From assembly GCA_018242585.1 (NCBI GenBank), contig JAFEBQ010000012.1:84563-148562 (forward strand): a stretch of DNA of 64,000 bases, in the 5' to 3' direction. The notes below the pieces were generated by a model that was given only the letters and a program-made list of their open reading frames with translations, had not been told where the DNA came from and did no database searches. The position numbers were made by a program, and so were the translations under genes. Positions 17,310 through 26,038 of the stretch are shown here, one piece after another; position 1 is the first letter of the stretch; every line of letters begins with the position of its first letter. Source of the stretch: Planctomycetota bacterium. GTDB lineage: Bacteria > Planctomycetota > Planctomycetia > Pirellulales > PNKZ01.

Positions 17310-18755
17310 TCAAGCGCACAGGACCGGCTTGCGCGCGGCGCGGACTTCGTCGGCCCGGCTCATCACGGTGCTGTGGGGCGCTTCGTGCAGCAGGTCAGCC
17401 GGCTCGTCGAGAATCTTGATGATCGCGTCGGCCAGGGCGTCGAGCGTTTCCTTGCTCTCGGTCTCGGTCGGCTCGATCATCATCGCCTCGCGCACCGTCA
17501 GCGGGAAGTAAATCGTCGGCGCGTGGAAGCCGTAGTCGAGTAACCGCTTGGCAATGTCCATGGCCGAGATGTCTTTCTCGGCCTTGGCCGTCGACGCGGT
17601 GGCGACGAACTCGTGCATGCAACGGTCCCCTTGCGGCACTGGCAGCACGTCCTTCAGCCGGCTGAGCAGATAGTTGGCGTTGAGCACGGCGTTCTCGCTG
17701 ACCTGGCGCAGCCCTTCGGGGCCGTAGGTGCGCAAGTAGCAATAGGTGCGGACCAGCACGCCGACCTGGCCAAAGAAGGTCCGCACGCGGCCAATCGATT
17801 GCGGCCGGTCAAAGTCCAGCCGATACCGCTCCCCTTGCCTGGCGACCACGGGCGAGGGCAAGAACGGTTCGAGTTTGGCGGCCACGGCAATCGGCCCGGC
17901 CCCCGGCCCGCCGCCGCCGTGCGGCCCGCTGAACGTCTTATGCGGGTTGAAGTGCATCATGTCGGCGCCGACGTCGCCCGGCCGGCTGATGCCGAGGATG
18001 GCGTTCATGTTCGCGCCGTCCAGGTAGACCAGCCCGCCGGCCGCGTGGACCAGGTCGCACGCCCGGCGAATCTGCCGATCGAACATCCCCAGCGTGTTCG
18101 GATTGGTAATCATGAACACGGCGGCCTGGGCGTCGAGCTTGCTTTGCAAGTCGTCCAGGTCGACAAAGCCCGAGGCGTGGCTGCGCACGCCGACCGTCTC
18201 GAAGCCGGCGACCGCGGCGCTGGCCGGGTTGGTGCCGTGGGCTGTGTCGGGCACCAGCACGCGCGTGCGCTCTTGCCCGAGCGCGCGGAAGTGGGCGGCC
18301 GCGACCATCAGCGCGGTCATTTCGCCTTGCGCCCCGGCGGCTGGTTGCAGCGATACGGCTGGCAAACCCGAAATCTCGGCCAGCATTTGCTGCACGCTGT
18401 ACAGCAGCTCGAGCAGCCCTTGCACCGTGTCGTCGGGCTGGTACGGATGCACATCAAGCATGCCGGGCAGCGACGCCAGGCGCTCGTTCCGTTTGGGGTT
18501 GTACTTCATCGTACACGAGCCGAGCGGATAGCAGTGGGTGTCGACCGACATGTTCAAGGTCGACAAGTTCGTGAAGTGGCGAATCACGTCGAACTCGGCC
18601 AGCTCGGGCAACTCGGGGGCTGCCGCGGCCAGATGCGCCGCCGGAACCAGCTCGCCCAGCGGGCGCACCGGCACGTCGCAGGCCGGCATCACGGCCGCGC
18701 GTCGACCTGGCTTGGACAATTCGAACAACGTCTGGGTCGCTTGTTGGTTACGCAT
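17310..18755 (-). CDS. gcvPB: Glycine dehydrogenase (decarboxylating) subunit 2 (P-protein beta)
   Basis: This 481-aa PLP-containing half of the split P-protein decarboxylates glycine and passes the aminomethyl group to lipoylated GcvH. The PLP lysine is in 'NPHKTFSGPHGGGGPGAGP' (about residue 263). Other typical segments are 'LGSCTMKYNPKRNE' and 'VSLQPAAGAQGEMTALMV'. The start is the ATG at 18755, overlapping the gcvPA stop by 8 bp (ATGCGTAA), which gives the usual N-terminus 'MRNQQATQTLFELSKPGRRA'. Translational coupling with gcvPA is likely. Confidence 0.96.
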   Translation of the reverse strand: MRNQQATQTLFELSKPGRRAAVMPACDVPVRPLGELVPAAHLAAAAPELPELAEFDVIRHFTNLSTLNMSVDTHCYPLGSCTMKYNPKRNERLASLPGMLDVHPYQPDDTVQGLLELLYSVQQMLAEISGLPAVSLQPAAGAQGEMTALMVAAAHFRALGQERTRVLVPDTAHGTNPASAAVAGFETVGVRSHASGFVDLDDLQSKLDAQAAVFMITNPNTLGMFDRQIRRACDLVHAAGGLVYLDGANMNAILGISRPGDVGADMMHFNPHKTFSGPHGGGGPGAGPIAVAAKLEPFLPSPVVARQGERYRLDFDRPQSIGRVRTFFGQVGVLVRTYCYLRTYGPEGLRQVSENAVLNANYLLSRLKDVLPVPQGDRCMHEFVATASTAKAEKDISAMDIAKRLLDYGFHAPTIYFPLTVREAMMIEPTETESKETLDALADAIIKILDEPADLLHEAPHSTVMSRADEVRAARKPVLCA

Positions 18756-20172
18756 GAGCCGTTCGAGTCGCTCCATGAGGCGTGGGAATGCAGTTGTCGG
18801 CGCTGGCCACGCCAGTCGTCTTTTGAGCACCGCTGGCGTGGAAGGCCGCGGCCAGCCGATCGATCTCGCAGCGTGTTCGCTTTTCGGTTACCGCCACCAG
18901 GACACAGTCGCTTAGTTCGGGATACCAGCGCCCCAGCGGCAGGCCGCCAAAGAAGCCGGCGTCGGCCGCCTGGGCCAAGAGCTGCTCGACGTTGTTTTCT
19001 GTGTCGCGGAGGACGAACTCCTTGAACACCGGCGCGTCAAAGGCCGGTTGCAACCGCCGACCCGCGGTCAGCGTCTGCTTGGCGTACGCGGCTTTCTGCA
19101 GGCACAACTCGCCCAGCTCGCGCAGGCCTTGCGGCCCCATCAGCGACAGATAAATCGTGGCTCGCAGCGCGAACAGCCCCTGGTTAGTGCAGATGTTGCT
19201 CGTGGCTTTCTCGCGGCGAATATGCTGCTCGCGTGTTTGCAGCGTTAGCACCCAGCAGCGGCGGCCGAGCCGATCGACCGTCTGGCCCGCGATGCGCCCC
19301 GGCAGTCGTCGCACGAAGTCTTCGCGACAGGCGATGATCCCCAAGTAAGGCCCACCAAACGCCAGCGGATTGCCAAGCGATTGTCCTTCGGCCACGACAA
19401 TGTCCGCGCCGTAGCTACCCGGCCGGTTAAGCACACCCAGACTCAGTGGATCGACCGCCACGGCGAACACCGCGCCGGCCGCTTTGGCCGCGCGACCAAT
19501 TGCCTCGACCTCCTCTAAACAACCGAAAAAGTTCGGCTGTTGAACTAGCACGCAAGCCGTCTCGGGTGTAATGGCCGCAGTCAATTGATCGAGCGACACC
19601 GTGCCATTTGGCGTTGCCACTGTAACGAGTTCGACGCCCAGGTCGCGCAGGTACGTGGCCAGGATTTGGCGATACTCGGGATGCACGCTGCCGGCTACGA
19701 CGACGCGGCCACTGCGGCCGGTCACGGCCAGGCTCATCAACACCGCCTCGGCCGCGGCGCTGCCGCCGTCGTACAAGCTGGCGTTCGAGACGTCCATGCC
19801 CGTCAGCCGCGTGATCAGCGACTGATATTCGAAGAAGACCTGCAGGTTCCCCTGGCTGACCTCGGGCTGATACGGCGTGTACGAGGTGAAGAACTCGCCA
19901 CGCGAAGCCAGGGCATCGACAGCCGCGGGGATGAAGTGGTCGTAGCTGCCGCCGCCGAGAAAGCAAACACTTTGCTGGCACGAGACATTGCGCCCGGCCA
20001 GTTGCTGCATGTGGGCGGTCAACTCTTGCTCGGTCAGCGCCGGGGGCAAGTCGAGCGGCCGATTCAGTTGGCAATCGGCCGGGATCATGGCGAACAATTC
20101 GTCGATCGACTTGGCGCCAATCGCGGCCAGCATCGCCTGCTGTTCCGCCGTGGTGTTGAGGATGTATGACAT
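18748..20172 (-). CDS. gcvPA: Glycine dehydrogenase (decarboxylating) subunit 1 (P-protein alpha)
   Basis: This 474-aa non-PLP-anchoring half of the split P-protein pairs with the downstream subunit. Recognisable segments are 'FLGGGSYDHFIPAAVDAL', 'FFTSYTPYQPEVSQGNLQV', 'NASLYDGGSAAAEAV' and 'REKATSNICTNQGL'. The C-terminal 35 residues run past the usual end and have low-complexity character. It lies between gcvH and gcvPB on the minus strand, with a 188-bp gap to gcvH filled by repeats. Confidence 0.96.
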   Translation of the reverse strand: MSYILNTTAEQQAMLAAIGAKSIDELFAMIPADCQLNRPLDLPPALTEQELTAHMQQLAGRNVSCQQSVCFLGGGSYDHFIPAAVDALASRGEFFTSYTPYQPEVSQGNLQVFFEYQSLITRLTGMDVSNASLYDGGSAAAEAVLMSLAVTGRSGRVVVAGSVHPEYRQILATYLRDLGVELVTVATPNGTVSLDQLTAAITPETACVLVQQPNFFGCLEEVEAIGRAAKAAGAVFAVAVDPLSLGVLNRPGSYGADIVVAEGQSLGNPLAFGGPYLGIIACREDFVRRLPGRIAGQTVDRLGRRCWVLTLQTREQHIRREKATSNICTNQGLFALRATIYLSLMGPQGLRELGELCLQKAAYAKQTLTAGRRLQPAFDAPVFKEFVLRDTENNVEQLLAQAADAGFFGGLPLGRWYPELSDCVLVAVTEKRTRCEIDRLAAAFHASGAQKTTGVASADNCIPTPHGATRTAHA

Positions 20173-20219
20173 TCAGTAGTTTCGATGGGTGCTTACGAAG
20201 ATTGTTCCACGTGTGAGGC

Positions 20220-20350
20220 CCGCTTGCGGTTTAGCCGCCGGGCCACAGGCCCGCGCGCCAAGCTAAAAAACGCGAAGCACCAATGTCCAATGACCAATGT
20301 CCAAAACGACGGACTTCTTACTCACTTGGTCATTGGTGCTTGGACATTGA
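20220..20350. repeat. Repeat cluster in the gcvH-gcvPA gap (I2 and B1 words)
   Basis: 20220-20259 carries the GCTTGCGGTTTAGCCGC..GGGCC word seen at 22294-22333 and, inverted, at 17166-17199. 20278-20350 holds alternating direct and inverted CCAATGTCCAATGACCAATG/CATTGGTCATTGG words that recur inside the 24368-24583 element. I see no gene here. Confidence 0.75.
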
Positions 20351-20360
20351 GGCATTCTTT

Positions 20361-20762
20361 CTAGTGCCCCTCCTCGGCGCACTGCTTTTCATAGGCCGCC
20401 GGGGCGAGCAGGTTCTTCAGCTCTCCTTCGTTACTGAGGCGGACCTGAATCAGCCAGCCCTTGCCGTACGGGTCGTCCTTAAGCGCATCGAGTTGATCGA
20501 CGACGCCCTCGTGGACCGCGACGATTTCGCCGCTGATCGGGCTGTACAGATCGCTGACCGCTTTGACCGATTCGATTTCGCCGAACGGTTCGCCAGCCTT
20601 GAGCTGGCGACCCTTCTTCGGCAACTCGACGTGGACCAGATCGGTCAGAGCCTGGAGCGCGAAGTCCGACACGCCCACGGTCGCCACACGTCCGCCGTCG
20701 GCCTGAGGTTCGACGCGCAGCCATTCGTGCGTCTTGGCAAAGAGCAAATTCGCAGGGGTCAC
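20361..20762 (-). CDS. gcvH: Glycine cleavage system H protein
   Basis: GcvH shuttles the aminomethyl group between P and T proteins on a lipoyl arm. The 133-aa length is normal. The lipoylated lysine is in 'GEIESVKAVSDLYSPISG'. Other family marks are 'KTHEWLRVE' and 'VGVSDFALQALTDLVHVELP'. The GTG start at 20762 is fixed by AAGGAG six bases upstream on the minus strand. It is second in the locus, 56 bp after gcvT. Confidence 0.97.
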   Translation of the reverse strand: MTPANLLFAKTHEWLRVEPQADGGRVATVGVSDFALQALTDLVHVELPKKGRQLKAGEPFGEIESVKAVSDLYSPISGEIVAVHEGVVDQLDALKDDPYGKGWLIQVRLSNEGELKNLLAPAAYEKQCAEEGH

Positions 20763-20818
20763 ACGATTCTCCTTGGTTGATTGCCACGACGACTCAACCG
20801 CCGCGGCAAGATGCAGCC

Positions 20819-21979
20819 TCACGACGGACGACGATAAAACGGCAGCTTCACAATCTCGGCCGGGACCAACGTGCCGCGGATGTCGATCTCGACCGCGGCG
20901 CCGACGGTGGCGTGGCCCGTTTCCAGGTAAGCCATCGCCAGCGGGCGATCGAACGTCGGCGAGAAGGTGCCGCTGGTGACGCATCCTACCGACTTGCCCC
21001 CGGCCAGCACCGTGGCCCCCTCGCGCGCGGCTCGTTTACCGGAAAGTTGCAGCCCCACGCGGCGAGGCTTGTTCGGATCGGTGCGCAGCGTCGTCAGCGT
21101 TTCGCTGCCAACAAAACGCCCCTTGTCGAATTTCACCGCCCAGTTCAGGCCAGCCTGGAAGGGATTGATCGTTTCGTCGAGTTCATGCCCGTACAGGGGC
21201 ATGCCCGCTTCCAGTCGCAACGTATCGCGGGCCCCCAGTCCGCACGGCGTCGCGCCGCGCTCGACCAGCGCTTCCCACAAGGCGTTGCCTGCGGCCCGTT
21301 CAACGACAAATTCAAAGCCGTCTTCGCCGGTGTAGCCGGTACGGCTGACCAGCGCGGGCGTGCCGCGAAAACTGGCCGGGGTGTAGGTGTAATAACGCAA
21401 GGCGTCGAGGTGGCTCTCGGCCGCCGCGGTGAGCAAGCTGGCGCTCAACTCGACGGCGCGCGGGCCTTGCACGGCCAGCATGGCCGTCGCTTCGGTGATG
21501 TCCTGGACGACTACGTCGAGCTTATCACCGGCGCTCGACTCGCTGGCCGCGCCGACTGAAAACTGGGCATCAAGTCCCAGTTCGCGAGCGCAGGCCTGCA
21601 ATTGCTGCCAAATTTTAGCGCGATTCGAGGCGTTGACCACCAGCGATAACTTGTCGTCCGGCCCGCGATAGACCAACACGTCGTCGAGAATGCCCCCGTC
21701 GGCATTGCAGACCAGGCTGTAGCGCACCTGCCCGACGGGCATGGTGGCGACGCTGTTGGTGACGGCGTATTCGAGCAAATCGAGCGCCCGGGGGCCGGCA
21801 AAGCTGAACCGCGCCATGTGCGACACGTCGAACAGCCCGCAGGCCGTGCGCGTGGCCAGGTGTTCGGCCACGATCGAGGTGTATTGAATCGGCATCAACC
21901 AGCCGGCGAAGTCGACCATCCGGCCGCCGTGTGCCGTGTGCCATTCATGGAGCGGCGAATGTCGAGGTGCGGAGTTCAT
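20819..21979 (-). CDS. gcvT: Glycine cleavage system aminomethyltransferase (T protein)
   Basis: GcvT releases ammonia and transfers the methylene group to tetrahydrofolate. The 386-aa protein begins 'SPLHEWHTAHGGRMVDFAGW', followed by 'FDVSHMARFSFAGPRAL'. The folate-binding region is 'RTGYTGEDGFEFVVE', and the C-terminal barrel holds 'GCVTSGTFSPTFDRPLAMAY'. ATG 21979 is chosen from family N-termini. A short GC hairpin (about 21986-22003, read on the minus strand) lies just before the start and might affect initiation. It is first in the gcv locus; the leader shows no recognisable glycine riboswitch. Confidence 0.96.
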   Translation of the reverse strand: MNSAPRHSPLHEWHTAHGGRMVDFAGWLMPIQYTSIVAEHLATRTACGLFDVSHMARFSFAGPRALDLLEYAVTNSVATMPVGQVRYSLVCNADGGILDDVLVYRGPDDKLSLVVNASNRAKIWQQLQACARELGLDAQFSVGAASESSAGDKLDVVVQDITEATAMLAVQGPRAVELSASLLTAAAESHLDALRYYTYTPASFRGTPALVSRTGYTGEDGFEFVVERAAGNALWEALVERGATPCGLGARDTLRLEAGMPLYGHELDETINPFQAGLNWAVKFDKGRFVGSETLTTLRTDPNKPRRVGLQLSGKRAAREGATVLAGGKSVGCVTSGTFSPTFDRPLAMAYLETGHATVGAAVEIDIRGTLVPAEIVKLPFYRRPS

Positions 21980-22605
21980 CCGTGAAAGGCCCGCCGTTGG
22001 GCGGGTCGTGTGCTGGTATGCAAGTCGCGCCAGTCCGAACCGTGTCCGGACCCAAGCCCGCTGGGCGTACGCGAAATGCCGAGATGCCAAAAGAACGTGC
22101 CAGCATTGTACCGACCAGGGGGCGTTCGACCAGGGGCCGGGGGGCTCTGGGAGACAAAGGCTAGCCACGGAGACACTGAGACACGGAGGTTTGCACGGAG
22201 GAGAGCTAATGGGGGAGTGATGAGTGCGGAATGATGAGTGATGAATGAAGGAAAAGACGATCGGTGATTTCTCGCAAGTTACGCTGGCAGAAACGCTTGG
22301 CGGTTTAGCCGCAGGGCCATAGGCCCGCGCGCCCCCAGTTCCCTATTCATCACTCATCATTCCGCACTCATCACTTCCTCCCCCTTCTCCGTGCAAACCT
22401 CCGTGTCTCCGTGCCTCGGTGGCGGAATTGAAAGCCCAACGATTGTTTGCAATTGGTTCGCTTCACAGGCTAAAATGGCTCTGTCCTCCACCCACCTTAC
22501 AAACCATCGCGCCGTCGGCGCTCTGGCCCGGTTGAATCAAGCCCGGCCGATGTGTCAGCCGTGCGCGATCCCATCCGGTTGATCCCAGTTCCGTTGAACG
22601 ATCGC
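21980..22605. other. Divergent intergenic region between gcvT and the cyclase gene
   Basis: This 626-bp gap lies between divergently read genes. 21980-22163 should hold the gcvT leader. The middle is the nested repeat A2 (22164-22423). 22424-22605 should hold signals for the plus-strand gene; I see no strong promoter. No coding frame is convincing. Confidence 0.6.
22164..22423. repeat. Nested inverted-repeat element, copy A2
   Basis: The outer arms (22164-22204 and 22387-22423) are the GCCACGGAGACACTGAGACACGGAGG-type inverted pair. A perfect 30-bp inner inverted pair sits at 22217-22246 and 22345-22374. At the centre is the GGTTTAGCCGC..GGGCC word (22294-22333). The outer pair recurs at 17066-17300 and 24368-24583 around different contents. 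Confidence 0.85.
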
Positions 22606-23808
22606 ATGACTCCTTCTGATCCATTGTCTCCCCAGCCAGCGCCGGCCGCTGTCGATGTTCCGTTTGCGATCCAGGCGACTCACCGCCTGCGATTCACCAA
22701 CGACATTCTCGGCGCCGACCAGCACGTGCTGGCCGCCCTCTTGGAACCGTCAGGCGACCAGCCGGCCAGGGTGCAATTCTGGGTCGACGAGCATGTGGCC
22801 GAGGCCCAGCCCGACCTGAAACAGCGGCTCTACGCCTTTCTGCGCGCGAACAGTGCGCGGCTGATCTCGACCGGCCAAGTGCAAGTGGTCCCTGGCGGTG
22901 AAGCGGTGAAGAACGATGTCCACCTGTTGGAGCAGATGCTCAAGGTGTTGCACGCGGCCGACCTGGACCGGCGCAGCTACGTTGTGGTGATCGGTGGCGG
23001 CGCAGTTCTCGACGCAGTCGGCTTCGCGGCTGCGGTGGCCCATCGTGGCATTCGACTGGTGCGACTGGCGACCACCACGCTGGCCCAGGCCGACTCGGCC
23101 ATTGGCGTCAAGAACAGCGTCAACCTGTTCGGCAAGAAGAACTGGATTGGCACTTTTGCCGTGCCCTGGGGCGTGGTGAATGATGCCGCGCTGCTCAGCA
23201 CGTTGAGCGACCGTGACTTCACCTGCGGGTTTGCCGAGGCGGTCAAGGTGTCGCTGCTGAAAGACGCGGCCATGTTCGACCGGTTATGCGCCACGGCCGC
23301 CCAGATTCGACAACGCGACATGACGGCGGCCGCGCCGATGATTCGCGCGTCGGCCGAGATGCACCTGAACCATATCACCCGTGGCGGCGACCCGTTCGAG
23401 ATGCTCGAAGCGCGGCCGTTGGACTTTGGCCACTGGTCGGCCCACAAGCTTGAAGTGATGAGCAACTTCGAGCTGCGTCACGGCGAAGCGGTGGCCATCG
23501 GCGTGGCCGTCGACACGGTCTACTCGTCGCTGGTCCACGGGCTGCCCGCGGCCGATGCCGAGCGCGTGCTGACGTGCCTGGCCGAACTGGGCTTCACGCT
23601 CACCTCGCCGGCGCTGGCCGACGCCGAGACGTTGTTCGCCGGCCTGGAAGAGTTCCGGCAGCACCTCGGCGGCCGACTGACCGTGACGATGCTCGGCGCC
23701 ATTGGCCGGCAGCTTGACGTTCACCAGGTCGATCGGCCGCAGATGCTCAAGGCCATCGAGTACGTCCGAGCGTTCGCCGGGCGACGAATTAAGTCGAAGG
23801 CGAAGTAA
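22606..23808 (+). CDS. 3-dehydroquinate synthase-like sugar-phosphate cyclase (EboD-like)
   Basis: This 400-aa enzyme of the dehydroquinate-synthase superfamily carries the NAD site '[20 protein letters not shown]' and '[20 protein letters not shown]'. The metal ligands are a Glu in '[13 protein letters not shown]', a His in '[12 protein letters not shown]' and a His in '[10 protein letters not shown]'. The '[20 protein letters not shown]' segment is more like EboD-type cyclases than canonical AroB. EboD normally sits in an ebo cluster; here it stands alone, so the substrate is open. The start could also be GTG at 22552; ATG 22606 is chosen because conserved sequence begins later. A strong bidirectional terminator follows. 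Confidence 0.8.
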   Translation: MTPSDPLSPQPAPAAVDVPFAIQATHRLRFTNDILGADQHVLAALLEPSGDQPARVQFWVDEHVAEAQPDLKQRLYAFLRANSARLISTGQVQVVPGGEAVKNDVHLLEQMLKVLHAADLDRRSYVVVIGGGAVLDAVGFAAAVAHRGIRLVRLATTTLAQADSAIGVKNSVNLFGKKNWIGTFAVPWGVVNDAALLSTLSDRDFTCGFAEAVKVSLLKDAAMFDRLCATAAQIRQRDMTAAAPMIRASAEMHLNHITRGGDPFEMLEARPLDFGHWSAHKLEVMSNFELRHGEAVAIGVAVDTVYSSLVHGLPAADAERVLTCLAELGFTLTSPALADAETLFAGLEEFRQHLGGRLTVTMLGAIGRQLDVHQVDRPQMLKAIEYVRAFAGRRIKSKAK

Positions 23809-23815
23809 AAAACTC

Positions 23816-23899
23816 CCCAGGGGGTGAAACCCCTGGGCTTGCTATCTCGCACAGCGAAGCGCACGCTTTAAGCCCAGGGGTTTCACCCCCTGGGTTTTT
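23816..23899. terminator. Bidirectional terminator / 25-bp perfect inverted repeat
   Basis: Arms 23816-23840 and 23870-23894 are exact reverse complements; each arm is itself a hairpin (CCCAGGGGGTGAAACCCCTGGG). T residues follow at 23895-23899, and A residues precede the left arm. The same CCCAGGGG..CCCCTGGG unit forms the terminator at 35274-35304. It ends the cyclase transcript. Confidence 0.85.
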
Positions 23900-23934
23900 C
23901 GTTTTCCACGTTACAACAAACGAGATCACACATC

Positions 23935-24345
23935 ATGCTCAAGCACTTGTCGGCTGTTTGCCTTGGGATTGCCCTCGCCACTGCAGGATACCTTGCCATG
24001 CACACCGCCCCATCGGCTCACGGCGCCCCGGCCAGCTCGACCAGCGTGTTGCGCCACGTGGTGGCCTTCAAGTTCAAGGCCGACGCCAAGCCCGAGGACA
24101 TCAAGCGCGTCGAAACCGAGTTCGCCAAGCTCCCCAGCAAGATCGACGCGATCAAGGGTTTTGAATGGGGGCTCGACAACAGCCCCGAGAAGCTGGCCAA
24201 GGGGTTCACCCACTGCTGGCTGATCACGTTCGCCGATGAGAAAGGTCGCGACGAGTACTTGCCCCACGCGGCCCATCAAGAGTTCGTCGGCATCGTCAAG
24301 CCGGTCGTGGACGACGTCTTCGTGATCGACTACTGGTCGAAGTAG
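23935..24345 (+). CDS. Exported Dabb-domain (stress-responsive A/B barrel) protein
   Basis: This 136-aa protein has a signal peptide ('LSAVCLGIALATAGYLA', cleavage near residue 31). The Dabb domain follows: 'SVLRHVVAFKFKADAKPEDI' at its start, then 'FTHCWLITFADEKGRDEYLP' and 'HQEFVGIVKPVVDDVFVIDY'. Dabb domains form dimeric alpha+beta barrels, and most have no known activity. An exported version is a common planctomycete variant. It stands alone between a terminator and a repeat element. Confidence 0.88.
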   Translation: MLKHLSAVCLGIALATAGYLAMHTAPSAHGAPASSTSVLRHVVAFKFKADAKPEDIKRVETEFAKLPSKIDAIKGFEWGLDNSPEKLAKGFTHCWLITFADEKGRDEYLPHAAHQEFVGIVKPVVDDVFVIDYWSK

Positions 24346-24367
24346 CATCCTGGGATCCTGGGGACTA

Positions 24368-24583
24368 GCCACGGAGGCACTGAGACACGGAGGGATTCAC
24401 GGAGGAGAAATTCGGGCGGGGGATTCTGAATGACCAATGCCCAAATCCCAATGACCAAGGAACCATCGCGGGCCATTTCGATACAAAGACATTGGTCATT
24501 GAACATTGGCCATTGGTGCTTCTCGATCCGTTCCCTTTTTATCCCCCTCCGTGCAAACCTCCGTGTCTCAGTGCCTCTGTGGC
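24368..24583. repeat. Nested inverted-repeat element, copy A3
   Basis: The outer arms 24368-24407 and 24547-24583 match those of 17066-17300 and 22164-22423. The interior differs: it carries ATGACCAATG/CATTGGTCAT words (24430-24515) like those at 20278-20350. It sits between the convergent genes ending at 24345 and 24595. Confidence 0.82.
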
Positions 24584-24594
24584 AAATTGACGAC

Positions 24595-25470
24595 TCAGCG
24601 TCGCTTCGCGGCCAGTGCGGCTGCGCGGTATTGATCCTGGACGAAGTCCAGCCCGTACAGCCGTTCCAGGCTGCGGATGCCAAAGTGGTATCGGGCCACG
24701 CGGTTGAAGTGGTCCATGAACGCCACGTTGATCATCGCGCCGGCACCCGCGCCGACTAGCGGAATGGCCTGTGCCACGACCTTCTGCGTGACCGCCACGT
24801 CAAAGCGGCGGGCAATCGCGGCAATCAACGCCACCAGCGCCGGCGAGCTGCCGCGTTGCAGCATCTGGGAGAACTCGACCGCGCTCATCTGCCCGACCAA
24901 TCGCGCCGACTGGGCCACCGCTTCGTACACGCCAAACCGGGCGGTCAGGTAGCTGGCCTCCAGCGCGTCGTCCACATCGGACGGGCCGCCGAGGCTGAAC
25001 ACGCTGAGGCATTGCAACTGGACCTCGGGTTGTCCCAGGTTCTCGCCGGCGTCCTTGGCCACGGCCGCGATCGAACGGAGCATGATCGTCGTGGTCATGG
25101 GCAACTCGGCCGCCAGCCCCAGCCAGCCGAACAGCCCGCCGGCCGTCCCGGTGGCCGCCACCGACAGGTTGCTCCAGAACTTACTGTCGGCGCCGATTTC
25201 TCCGACCGGCTTTTCAGCCACCAACGTCCCGGGCGGGTTGGCCGCCTCGCGTGGCAATGTTGAGATCGCCAGTCGCAAGGCCGAGGTCAACGCCGTGCGG
25301 ACCGCCGAGTCGATGACGTTCGGCGCGATGGCCTCCATTCCCTTCGCGACGACTTCCAGCGGCTTGCCAATGGCGTTGGCCAATCGGATCAAGAGCGAAG
25401 GCTGTTCCAGATAGCGCGCCGCCTCGGCCAGAAACTGCTGTTCGGTCGGAAGAAGCTGGTGATTGGTCAT
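24595..25470 (-). CDS. EcsC family protein
   Basis: This 291-aa protein matches the EcsC family. Typical segments are the alternating small-residue amphipathic stretch 'GTAGGLFGWLGLAAELPMTT' and 'TIMLRSIAAVAKDAGENL', followed by 'IPLVGAGAGAMINVAFMDHF' near the C-terminus. EcsC in Bacillus is linked to an ABC transporter and secretion phenotypes, but its biochemical role is not known, and stand-alone members like this one are common. It has weakly hydrophobic regions but no clear signal peptide. Confidence 0.88.
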   Translation of the reverse strand: MTNHQLLPTEQQFLAEAARYLEQPSLLIRLANAIGKPLEVVAKGMEAIAPNVIDSAVRTALTSALRLAISTLPREAANPPGTLVAEKPVGEIGADSKFWSNLSVAATGTAGGLFGWLGLAAELPMTTTIMLRSIAAVAKDAGENLGQPEVQLQCLSVFSLGGPSDVDDALEASYLTARFGVYEAVAQSARLVGQMSAVEFSQMLQRGSSPALVALIAAIARRFDVAVTQKVVAQAIPLVGAGAGAMINVAFMDHFNRVARYHFGIRSLERLYGLDFVQDQYRAAALAAKRR

Positions 25471-25532
25471 GTTCGATTGTTCGCAAGGGCGACGCTCGGG
25501 ACTAGAGCGACGTGACCAGCATCTTAGGGTGC

Positions 25533-25560
25533 CATGCTCAAGTCAGCAGACTTGAGCATG
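25533..25560. repeat. 12-bp perfect hairpin
   Basis: CATGCTCAAGTC (25533-25544), 4-nt loop, GACTTGAGCATG (25549-25560). It lies 10 bp beyond the stop of the minus-strand gene at 25571 and could end or stabilise that transcript, although no T-run follows on the minus strand. Confidence 0.5.
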
Positions 25561-25570
25561 TGAAGCCAAC

Positions 25571-26038
25571 CTATGGCTTAAAATCGTGCGCAATAAAAAC
25601 CAATCCCTCAAGCCCGAGTCGCTCACAGTTCCAAAGCAACGGACTTGCAGCCGCCTCACATTGGTTAAGTGGATCGCGAAAGATATCCGCAATGTGCTCG
25701 TCGCCACAGTGTGGACAATACCAAAAGAGTTTGCGAGCAATGTAAGGCTGACGAGAGACTTTCTTAGCGTCTATTTCGTCCAACTGGATGTCTATTGCTT
25801 CGCCTCCACCTACGACTACTTCTCCCTGGACAACGGGAATGGTTTCTGTGGAGTGCGCCACGCACCATTCACTTGGATCATCGTCATACCAAGATGATTC
25901 ACGAATGTTCTGCCACGCCTCGTCCAAGCTGAGGGCAACAATCAAGCATTCGTCACGGTGAATCGCGCGATAGACCTCGACCGCCCTGGTGTCCATATCA
26001 TTTCTGCTCAGCAACACGACATCGCCACACATGATCAT
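25571..26038 (-). CDS. Hypothetical protein with CPHC motif
   Basis: This 155-aa protein begins 'MIMCGDVVLLSRNDMDTRAV' and has an acidic, mixed alpha/beta composition. 'FWYCPHCGDEH' near the C-terminus has the CxxC of a zinc knuckle, but the partner pair is not obvious. Its ATG overlaps the stop of the upstream radical SAM gene as ATGA, so the two are probably co-translated. I do not recognise a family; a role tied to the radical SAM enzyme is only positional inference. The base composition is somewhat less GC-rich than its neighbours, which may indicate later acquisition. Confidence 0.6.
   Translation of the reverse strand: MIMCGDVVLLSRNDMDTRAVEVYRAIHRDECLIVALSLDEAWQNIRESSWYDDDPSEWCVAHSTETIPVVQGEVVVGGGEAIDIQLDEIDAKKVSRQPYIARKLFWYCPHCGDEHIADIFRDPLNQCEAAASPLLWNCERLGLEGLVFIAHDFKP

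Noticed and set aside
17613..19025. Long plus-strand frame across gcvPB/gcvPA
   Set aside because: Antisense to two clear enzyme genes; sequence is shadow-like with no start signal.
21980..22163. Glycine riboswitch before gcvT
   Set aside because: I looked for the conserved core on the minus strand of the gcvT leader and did not see it; only a small GC hairpin is present next to the start codon.
17066..24583. CRISPR array
   Set aside because: Repeats here are inverted and irregularly spaced and vary in content; there are no regular spacers and no cas genes.
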